NCBI GenBank assembly: GCA_028869975.1 | Contig: JAGWQR010000281.1 | Location: 1-8,295, forward strand | DNA length: 8,295 nucleotides | Direction of reading: 5' to 3' | Source: Alphaproteobacteria bacterium | GTDB lineage: Bacteria > Pseudomonadota > Alphaproteobacteria > Sphingomonadales > Sphingomonadaceae | Part shown: positions 1 through 5,857 of the stretch, piece by piece | Layout: every line of letters starts with the position of its first letter | How positions within the stretch are numbered: the first letter of the stretch is position 1 | Made by a program: the position numbers and the translations under genes | The notes under the pieces: model-generated | Database searches by the model: none | What the model saw: the letters and a program-made list of their open reading frames with translations, nothing else | What the model was told of the DNA's origin: nothing

Positions 1-369
1 CACGCGCGTACCCGGGCTGATTGTGCTGACCCGGATTTCCCAATGGCGTTCACGGCCTCCCAGCCCGACCACCTCTGCCGCCCCATCGCTGGCCTCATCA
101 CGCAACAGGGGCCGCACATCGGGATGACGGATAGCGACGTTAACATCCAACCCGACAACATGCTCGCCCAAGACCTCTCGCGCTGCTGCATTGGCGCGGG
201 TAATCTGCTGTTCGGTGACAATCAGGACAGGATCACTGATCGCTTCGATCAGCAGCGCCGAAAAATTGGGCGTAACCGGTGCCGGCGCCGCGCCCGGATC
301 CGCTCGTGGTATCGTGCGACGCCCGGCTAGCGCCAAAAAGCGGGACATCAGGGAAGACCGATCTGCCAT
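1..369 (-). CDS. PAS-domain sensor histidine kinase, PhoR-like (N-terminal part only)
   Basis: The minus-strand frame stays open from an ATG at 369 to the window edge, giving 123 codons; the rest of the gene lies to the left. Residues 37-123 (FSALLIEAISDPVLIV, then ITRANAAAREVLGEHVVG and a conserved-looking AIRHPDV segment) read as a PAS sensor domain of the kind found at the N terminus of PhoR-type histidine kinases in sphingomonads. The kinase core (H-box, N and G boxes) is outside the window, so kinase activity is inferred. No clear transmembrane helix is seen in the visible part, so the sensor may be cytoplasmic. ATGs at 378 and 405 are in frame upstream. I prefer 369 because an AGGA lies about 10 bases before it, whereas 378 has its AGG directly against it. 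The gene is transcribed away from the plus-strand cassette. The PAS-kinase class is fairly secure; the PhoR assignment is tentative. Confidence 0.72.
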   Translation of the reverse strand, partial: MADRSSLMSRFLALAGRRTIPRADPGAAPAPVTPNFSALLIEAISDPVLIVTEQQITRANAAAREVLGEHVVGLDVNVAIRHPDVRPLLRDEASDGAAEVVGLGGRERHWEIRVSTISPGTRV

Positions 370-480
370 GCAGCGCATCCTAGCCCGCCACGCAGGGCTT
401 GTCATGGCTTTGCATAAAACAGTGTTAATTTCGGTGCATGATCTGGACATTGCCCCGGTGATGCGCCTATCTTTGTGTGG
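370..480. promoter_or_regulatory. Divergent intergenic region with weak promoter-like elements
   Basis: About 110 bases separate the minus-strand sensor kinase from the plus-strand Tat-protein gene, so promoters in both directions are expected here. On the plus strand a TTGTCA (399-404) resembles a -35 box, and GTTAAT (424-429) is a poor -10 match at a long 19-base spacing. The stretch around 410-433 is clearly richer in A and T than the flanking genes. No convincing operator palindrome was found. The promoter assignment is inference from position and base composition, not from a strong consensus. Confidence 0.3.
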
Positions 481-897
481 ATGGAAAACACCGATCCCTC
501 TGGCGATATGGGCGAAGTCCCCTCTGCTGTTTCAGACACACGCCGCCGCGTGCTCAAGCTGGGCGCGGCCGGTGCGGTCGCCATCGTCAGCGTCAAGCCT
601 GCCCTGGCGCAAACTGTGGGATCGGTCATCAACTGCCAGATTCCGGTGCCTGATCCGGGACGGGCCGGGCAATATATCGCATCTGACGGCAGCACCGTGC
701 CGCCACTTACTGCCGGGGCCTTTCCACCGCCGGGCGCACCGTTCAAAGGGCAGGATGTCAAGAATGCGCTGGCGGGCAGCACCCTGCCAGGCACTGACCC
801 GACGAGCAGCCAAGCCTATATGAACTATATCCGCAAGTTGCAGATGGGCCAGAGCGGCTTTACCTGCTACGCCTCGTTGCAAATGCCGGGACGCTAA
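481..897 (+). CDS. Small Tat-exported protein upstream of HPr-rel-A cassette
   Basis: A 138-residue protein of unknown function. Residues 20-26 are TRRRVLK, a textbook twin-arginine (RRxΦLK) motif. A hydrophobic stretch (GAAGAVAIVSV) and an ALA cleavage motif at 41-43 follow, so export as a folded protein through Tat with cleavage before Gln44 is predicted. The mature part is about 95 residues, rich in Pro, Gly and Ser, with a PPPGAP segment and exactly two cysteines (52 and 129) near its two ends, which could form a disulfide. The Tyr/Ile/Arg-rich segment SQAYMNYIRKLQ (110-121) is probably helical. The start is ATG 481; GTG 475 is in frame just upstream and ATG 508 just downstream, and none has a strong ribosome site. 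It is the first gene of the cassette, and its stop is followed directly by the PqqD-like frame. I recognise no named domain. It could be the substrate of the cassette or simply a co-transcribed exported protein. Confidence 0.75.
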   Translation: MENTDPSGDMGEVPSAVSDTRRRVLKLGAAGAVAIVSVKPALAQTVGSVINCQIPVPDPGRAGQYIASDGSTVPPLTAGAFPPPGAPFKGQDVKNALAGSTLPGTDPTSSQAYMNYIRKLQMGQSGFTCYASLQMPGR

Positions 898-936
898 GGG
901 CTGGACGAACCCCGCTACAGCGCTGATCCGACAGAC

Positions 937-1179
937 GTGCGGCGCGCAGTGCCGCTTGATGCGTTGACCGCGCTCTATCATCGCCGCTCCGGTCAAACCC
1001 ATCTAGTCACGGAACCGGTGCCCGCGATTCTGGCCGCCCTGGCGCATGGCCCCGCGACTCTGGCGGAACTGGTGGTGCGACTTGAACTTCAGGGCCTGGT
1101 TGCTGATACGGACACGCCGGCGCGGCTGCGCGAACGACTGGACGAGCTGGAAACCATCGGGCTGGTATGGCGGCTATGA
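937..1179 (+). CDS. HPr-rel-A system PqqD family peptide chaperone
   Basis: A small protein (80 residues from GTG 937) of the PqqD fold. The family resemblance is in PLDALTALYHRRSGQTHLV, then PVPAILAALAHGPATLAELV, and the C-terminal winged-helix-like LRERLDELETIGLVWRL. PqqD and its relatives (RiPP recognition elements) bind leader peptides and present them to modifying enzymes; this subtype is known from cassettes with an HprK-related kinase and a nucleotidyltransferase, both present downstream. The start is uncertain. The frame is open from directly after the preceding TAA (895-897), and the translated stretch RYSADPTDV before GTG 937 looks like genuine family sequence. Yet there is no ATG, GTG or TTG there, only CTG at 901. 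The upstream AAGGG (896-900) is about 36 bases from GTG 937. The stop overlaps the next start as ATGA. The family call is good; the N terminus is not settled. Confidence 0.85.
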   Translation: MRRAVPLDALTALYHRRSGQTHLVTEPVPAILAALAHGPATLAELVVRLELQGLVADTDTPARLRERLDELETIGLVWRL

Positions 1180-2039
1180 GACAGCACTGCACGCTCAAGA
1201 TTGGCCCGCGCATCTTTCGCATCGGGTCGGATTGGGCCGCGCCGGTGCGCCAGTTGCGCGCGCTCTATGCCGACTATCCCATGCCCGATGACCTCATCGC
1301 GCATTTCACCGTGCGGCTGGAGGCGGCGCGCTGGTGGCGGCATTTCCTCCGCCCCAGCGTGCATATCAATGGCGATCATATGCTCCCGGGCGCGCTGCCC
1401 CTTCCGCTCGCCCAAGGGCTGCTCGCCGCCGAAATGGGGATGAACCTGCAACTGGCGCTCGGCGAGCGGCACTTCTTGCTGCTCCATGCCGCCAGCGCGG
1501 AACGCAACGGCAAGGTGCTGATCCTGACCGGCGAGTCAGGCTCGGGCAAATCGACGCTGGCGGCGCTGCTGGGGGAGCATGGCTGGCGCCTGCTCGGCGA
1601 TGAATTTGTCTTGATCGACCCCACCACCGGCCATGCCTGGCCGTTCCCGCGCCCGGTCAGTCTCAAAAACGCCAGCATCGCTGTGCTCGACGCCATTGTC
1701 CCGCCCGCCCGTTTCGGCCCGCTGCTGACCGGCACCCCCAAGGGTGACATCCGCCATCTCGTGCCCAACGCGGCCGCGCTCAGCGGGATGGACAGCCCCG
1801 CTGCGCCTGCGCTCATCCTCTTCCCGCGCTTCGGCGTGCCGCGCGATGTCCGCACCATGGGCATCAGCGAAGTGTTCATCCGCCTCACCCAGGCGAGCAC
1901 CAATTATGTCGCGCTGGGTGAAGCCGGGTTCGGCGCGCTCACTCGCCTCGTCACTGCCACTCCGGCGCGCGCAATCGATTATCCCGACACGATGACCGGC
2001 CTCGCTCTGGTGGAGGAACTTTGGAGTGCGCTGGCATGA
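1176..2039 (+). CDS. HprK-related kinase A (HPr-rel-A system)
   Basis: A 287-residue P-loop kinase related to the C-terminal domain of HPr kinase/phosphorylase. It has a Walker A loop GESGSGKS (119-126) with Lys125. Before it is a His in LLLHAAS (His104) at the position of the catalytic region of HPr kinases, and after it comes the acidic RLLGDEFVLID segment (Asp142, Glu143). The following PFPRPVSLKNASIAVLD stretch is typical of HprK-related kinase A. The usual catalytic features are therefore present and the protein is predicted active, but its substrate is unknown; no HPr gene is in the window. The N-terminal about 100 residues lack the HPr kinase N-terminal domain. I chose ATG 1176, which overlaps the PqqD-like stop as ATGA. 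ATG 1167, three codons earlier and in frame, is equally possible. It is translationally coupled to both neighbours. Confidence 0.9.
   Translation: MRQHCTLKIGPRIFRIGSDWAAPVRQLRALYADYPMPDDLIAHFTVRLEAARWWRHFLRPSVHINGDHMLPGALPLPLAQGLLAAEMGMNLQLALGERHFLLLHAASAERNGKVLILTGESGSGKSTLAALLGEHGWRLLGDEFVLIDPTTGHAWPFPRPVSLKNASIAVLDAIVPPARFGPLLTGTPKGDIRHLVPNAAALSGMDSPAAPALILFPRFGVPRDVRTMGISEVFIRLTQASTNYVALGEAGFGALTRLVTATPARAIDYPDTMTGLALVEELWSALA
2023..2026 (+). promoter_or_regulatory. Ribosome binding site of the nucleotidyltransferase
   Basis: GGAG lies 9 bases before ATG 2036, inside the end of the kinase gene. It supports ATG 2036 over the in-frame TTG at 2021, which would place the site inside the coding region. 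Confidence 0.6.
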
Positions 2040-3058
2040 GCGCGGCAGCCCGCCTGCTCGCCGCCCTGCTTGCCGATCCGGGGCGGGTGGCGCAAGTGCG
2101 GACAGAGCAATGGCCCATGCTCCTCACCATCGCAAGGGCAGAACGGTTGGCGGGAACGCTTGCTCTCCGGCTCGATGGCCTGAAGCTCCCCGCCTCTGTG
2201 CAGGCTGCGCTCGATGCCGCGCGTACCGAAGCCCAGCACAACCGCACCACCGCGCTCTGGGAGTCCGAGATGGCGCGTCGCGCACTTGGCGACCTTGGCC
2301 TGCCGGTCATCCTACTCAAAGGCACGGCTTATGCGGCGGCGGGTCTGACAGCCGGGCAGGGGCGGCAAATCGGCGATCTCGACATTCTCGTACCGCGCGA
2401 CCGGCTTGATACGGTGGAAGCTGCGCTGCTCAAGGCGGGCTGGGAATGGGTCAAGCCCGACGCTTATGACGACCTTTATTATCGCCGCTGGATGCACGAA
2501 CTCCCCCCCCTCATCCACACCGAGCGCGACCGGATGATTGATGTGCATCACACCATCCTGCCGCTGACCGCGCGCCCGAAGCCCGACGCGGCGGCGCTGA
2601 TTGCCGCGGCGGTGCCCTTGCGCGATGGCCTGTTTGCCCTGTCACCAACCGATATGGTAATTCATGCCGCGGCCCACCTCATTGCCGATGGCGAGCTCGA
2701 CGGCGGAATGCGCAACCTGTGGGACATTGACCGGTTGGTGCGCGAATTTGGTGTAAACGACTCACATTTTTTTACCATATTGGAAGTTATGGCGCAGCGT
2801 CACGGGTTGAGCGCCGCAACAACACGCGCACTGCGTCTCGCTCATGCGCTTTACGCTACGCCGCTGGCTGCGCCGTTCCGCGCCCGTCTTTCGCAGACCG
2901 ACCGCCTGTTTCTCGCCCGTATCCTGGCCCGAGATTGCTGGGGGCGTGGCATGAACAAACCATTTCGGTTAGGTTTCTATATCCGCGCGCACCTGATCCG
3001 GATGCCGCTGCCGCTGCTGCTGCGGCACTTGTGGATCAAATGGCGCAGAATGGGCTAG
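2036..3058 (+). CDS. Nucleotidyltransferase family protein (NTP_transf_5 type), HPr-rel-A system
   Basis: A 340-residue protein of the uncharacterised nucleotidyltransferase group PF14907. Visible family marks are VILLKGTAYAAAGL (Lys95-Gly96), the catalytic-type GDLDILV (Asp114 and Asp116), and a third carboxylate in MIDVHHTI (Asp169); together these form the metal-binding triad of the nucleotidyltransferase fold. A helical segment with TDMVIHAAAHLIADGEL and LWDIDRLVREF follows, as is usual for the family. The C terminus is strongly basic and hydrophobic (IRMPLPLLLRHLWIKWRRMG) and may touch the membrane. The enzyme presumably transfers a nucleotide or similar group, but its substrate is unknown. 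ATG 2036 overlaps the kinase stop as ATGA and has a good ribosome site. The gene contains a C8 tract (2503-2510) and a T7 tract (2767-2773). It ends in CTAG shared with the opposing polA stop. Confidence 0.88.
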   Translation: MSAAARLLAALLADPGRVAQVRTEQWPMLLTIARAERLAGTLALRLDGLKLPASVQAALDAARTEAQHNRTTALWESEMARRALGDLGLPVILLKGTAYAAAGLTAGQGRQIGDLDILVPRDRLDTVEAALLKAGWEWVKPDAYDDLYYRRWMHELPPLIHTERDRMIDVHHTILPLTARPKPDAAALIAAAVPLRDGLFALSPTDMVIHAAAHLIADGELDGGMRNLWDIDRLVREFGVNDSHFFTILEVMAQRHGLSAATTRALRLAHALYATPLAAPFRARLSQTDRLFLARILARDCWGRGMNKPFRLGFYIRAHLIRMPLPLLLRHLWIKWRRMG

Positions 3059-5817
3059 TGTGCCGCGCCCCAGCTTTTGCCGGTGCCAATCTCCACGTCC
3101 AGCGGCACCGACAGGTTGAGATACGGTTCGGCGGCATGTTCCATAATCGTGCGGATCATGACTGATGCGCCCGCAATTAACCCCTCCGGCACTTCAAACA
3201 CCAGTTCGTCATGCACCTGGAGCAGCATCTTGACCTCGCCCAGCCCTGCATTCACCAGAGCCCCCGGCATCCGCACCATCGCGCGCTTGATAAGATCGGC
3301 GGACGTGCCTTGAATCGGCGCATTGATCGCCGCGCGCTCGCTGCCCTGCCGTTCGGTCATGTTGGATGATTTGATCCGTGCGAAATGGGTTTTACGGCCA
3401 AACAGCGTGGTCGTGTAGCCGGTCTCGCGTGCATTTTCGAGTGTCTCGGTAATATAGCGCTGGATACCGGGGAAGCGCTCAAAATAGCGGTCGATCATCG
3501 CCTGCGCTTCCGGTGGCGTTATCCCCAGCCGGACAGCAAGTCCCCAGCGCGAAATACCATAAAGCAGGCTGAAATTGATCGTTTTCGCCTTGCCGCGCGT
3601 ATCGCGGTTGATCTCGCCAAAAAGTTCCATTGCGGTGAGCGCGTGTATATCCTCGCCTGCCGCAAACGCTGCCTTCAAAGCAGGCTCATCGGCCATGTGC
3701 GCGGCGAGGCGCAGCTCAACCTGGCTGTAATCCGCCGACAACAGAACATGGCCCGGCCCCGCAACAAACGCATCGCGGATGCGTCGCCCGACCTCGGTGC
3801 GGATCGGGATATTTTGCAGATTGGGGTCATTCGACGACAGCCGCCCGGTCTGCGCGCCGGTGAGGCTGTAGCTGGTATTCACGCGGCCTGTTTTCGGATT
3901 GATTTGTGTCTGCAAACTATCCGTATAGGTTGATTTGAGCTTGGAAAGCTGCCGCCAGTCGAGCACCTTCTGGGCAATCCTGATCCCCTGCCCGGCAAGC
4001 CGCTCCAGCTCGGTGACATCGGTGGAATACTCGCCCGATTTGCCCTTGCGCCCCCCCTTCAACCCCATTTTCTCGAACAGGATGTCGCCCAGTTGCTTGG
4101 GGCTGCCGATGGTGAAGGACAGCCCGGCGAGCGCATGAATCTCACCCTCCAGCGCAGCTATCCCTTGCGCAAATTCGGTTGACAGCCGCGCCAATTCCTG
4201 CGCGTCCACCAGAATCCCGGTGCGTTCCATCGCCGCCAACGTTGCGACCATGCCTCGATCCACCCGCTCATAGACGGTGGTGACCTGCTCGGCAGACAAT
4301 CGCGGCTTCAGGCGCTGCCACAGCCGCAGCGTGACATCGGCGTCCTCGGCGGCGTAGCGGGTGGCGTCTTTCAAGCCAACCTGGTTAAAACTGAGCTGGC
4401 TTTTGCCCTTGCCGCACACCGCATCGAACGTGATGGTTACATGGTTGAGGTGGCGCAGCGCGAGCTCATCCATACCATGATTATGCCTGCCGGCATCAAG
4501 CGCGAAGCTCATCACCATTGTGTCGTCATAAGGCGCGACGGCGAGGCCGTGCTGCGCAAACACATTGATGTCATATTTCAGATTATGCCCGATTTTGAGC
4601 ACGCCGGGGTCGGCGAGCAACGGCCCCAGCAATGCCAGTGCGCGCTCAAGCGGGATTTGTGGCGGCACCTCGGCGAGCAAATCGGTGCCGCCATGCGCGA
4701 GCGGGACATAGCAGGCGAGCCCCGGCGCAGTCGCGAGGCTGAACCCGACCAGCCTGCCCGAAATGCTGTCGAGCGCGTCGGTCTCGGTATCGACCGCGAC
4801 CACGCCCGCATAGCGCGCCTCGGCGATCCATTGCTCAAGCGCCGCTACGTCCTGCACGCAGTCATAGCTGTCCACATCGAACGGCACATCGTCGGCGCGC
4901 GGCGCGGGTGCTGGCGCAACCACCACTGGCGCGTGAAGCGAGGGTGCCCCAGCCGACCCCACCTTGGCGAGCAGCGAGCGGAAACCTTGCTGCTCGAGAA
5001 ACGCACGCAACGGATCGGCGGGGATGCCCTGCAGCACCAGCGCCTCAAGCGGCATCGGCAGCGCCACATCCTCCTTCAAAGCGACCAGTATGCGGGAGAG
5101 CCGCGCCTGTTCGGCATATTCGATCAGATTATCCCGTAATTTGCCCGGTTTCATCGCGGGTGCAGAGGCAAGCGCGGCTTCCAATGAGCCATACTCATTC
5201 ACGAGCTTCGCCGCCGTTTTCGGGCCGACCCCCGGCACACCGGGCACATTGTCCACACTATCCCCCATCAGCCCGAGCACATCGCCCAGCAACTCCGGCT
5301 CCACGCCGAACTTCTCGAACACGGCTTGCCGCCCCAACAGCCGGTTGTTCATCGTATCAAGCATGTCGAGCCCCGGCTGGATGAGCTGCATCAAATCCTT
5401 GTCGGACGAAACGATCGTCACCTTCCACCCGGCCTTGAGTGCCGCCACGGCATAGCTTGCGATCAGATCATCCGCCTCATAGCCCAGCTCCTCAATGCAC
5501 GGCAGGCTGAAAGCGCGCGTCGCCACCCGGATCAGCGGGAATTGCGGCACCAGATCTTCGGGTGCGGGCGGGCGGTGCGCCTTGTATGCAGGGTAAATAT
5601 CATTGCGGAAGGACTTGCCCGAGGCATCAAGGATCACAGCCAGATGCGTTGGCCCATCCGACTTGTGGAGCGCATCGGCGAGCTTCCACAGCATCGTGGT
5701 ATAGCCATAGACCGCGCCGACCGGCGTGCCTTCGGGGTTGGTGAGCGGCGGCAGGCGGTGATAGGCGCGGAAAATATAACCCGAGCCATCGACGAGGTAG
5801 AGGTGATTGGTGGTCAT
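3055..5817 (-). CDS. polA: DNA polymerase I
   Basis: A 920-residue, full-length DNA polymerase I (the E. coli enzyme has 928). It fills Okazaki gaps and repair patches and removes RNA primers. The 5'-nuclease domain (1 to about 290) shows YLVDGSGYIFRAYH, YEADDLIASYA, SSDKDLMQL and the helix-hairpin region GDSVDNVPGVPGVGPKTAAKL. The 3'-5' exonuclease domain (about 315-505) keeps all its motifs: DTET (Asp343, Glu345), HNLKYD (Asp416) and YAAED (Tyr488, Asp492), so proofreading should be active. The polymerase domain has motif A DYSQVELRLAAH (Asp696), motif B with Arg741, Lys745, Phe749 and Tyr753, and motif C VHDELVFEV (His869, Asp870). Phe749 predicts discrimination against dideoxynucleotides. 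The start is ATG 5817; an in-frame GTG at 5823 is less likely because a TAGG lies 8 bases before ATG 5817. It follows the glycosyltransferase gene by 40 bases on the same strand and converges on the HPr-rel-A cassette. Confidence 0.97.
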   Translation of the reverse strand: MTTNHLYLVDGSGYIFRAYHRLPPLTNPEGTPVGAVYGYTTMLWKLADALHKSDGPTHLAVILDASGKSFRNDIYPAYKAHRPPAPEDLVPQFPLIRVATRAFSLPCIEELGYEADDLIASYAVAALKAGWKVTIVSSDKDLMQLIQPGLDMLDTMNNRLLGRQAVFEKFGVEPELLGDVLGLMGDSVDNVPGVPGVGPKTAAKLVNEYGSLEAALASAPAMKPGKLRDNLIEYAEQARLSRILVALKEDVALPMPLEALVLQGIPADPLRAFLEQQGFRSLLAKVGSAGAPSLHAPVVVAPAPAPRADDVPFDVDSYDCVQDVAALEQWIAEARYAGVVAVDTETDALDSISGRLVGFSLATAPGLACYVPLAHGGTDLLAEVPPQIPLERALALLGPLLADPGVLKIGHNLKYDINVFAQHGLAVAPYDDTMVMSFALDAGRHNHGMDELALRHLNHVTITFDAVCGKGKSQLSFNQVGLKDATRYAAEDADVTLRLWQRLKPRLSAEQVTTVYERVDRGMVATLAAMERTGILVDAQELARLSTEFAQGIAALEGEIHALAGLSFTIGSPKQLGDILFEKMGLKGGRKGKSGEYSTDVTELERLAGQGIRIAQKVLDWRQLSKLKSTYTDSLQTQINPKTGRVNTSYSLTGAQTGRLSSNDPNLQNIPIRTEVGRRIRDAFVAGPGHVLLSADYSQVELRLAAHMADEPALKAAFAAGEDIHALTAMELFGEINRDTRGKAKTINFSLLYGISRWGLAVRLGITPPEAQAMIDRYFERFPGIQRYITETLENARETGYTTTLFGRKTHFARIKSSNMTERQGSERAAINAPIQGTSADLIKRAMVRMPGALVNAGLGEVKMLLQVHDELVFEVPEGLIAGASVMIRTIMEHAAEPYLNLSVPLDVEIGTGKSWGAAH

Positions 5818-5825
5818 CTGCACAG

Positions 5826-5829
5826 CCTA
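5826..5829 (-). promoter_or_regulatory. Ribosome binding site of polA
   Basis: On the minus strand TAGG lies 8 bases before ATG 5817. It decides for this start over GTG 5823, for which the same element would be only 2 bases away. Confidence 0.5.
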
Positions 5830-5857
5830 GCGCGATTGCCCCGCCGGGGTAAGGGGG

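Noticed and set aside
191..1002. Open frames at 191-823 (plus), 402-794 (minus) and 532-1002 (minus)
   Set aside because: They overlap the Tat protein and PqqD-like genes and the sensor kinase in other frames, and show low-complexity Arg/Ala/Pro translations without domains.
3001..3027. Short CTG-rich repeat at the end of the nucleotidyltransferase gene
   Set aside because: It simply encodes a Pro/Leu-rich C-terminal helix; only a few imperfect units and no sign of a longer array.
481..3058. A lasso peptide biosynthetic cluster
   Set aside because: The PqqD-like, kinase and nucleotidyltransferase trio resembles the tailoring genes, but there is no asparagine-synthetase-like cyclase, no leader peptidase and no lasso precursor in the window.
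5836..5852. Hairpin TTGCCCC-GCC-GGGGTAA between the glycosyltransferase and polA as a terminator
   Set aside because: On the minus-strand transcript it has an A-C mismatch, leaving a 4 bp core, and no U tract follows. It is too weak to call.
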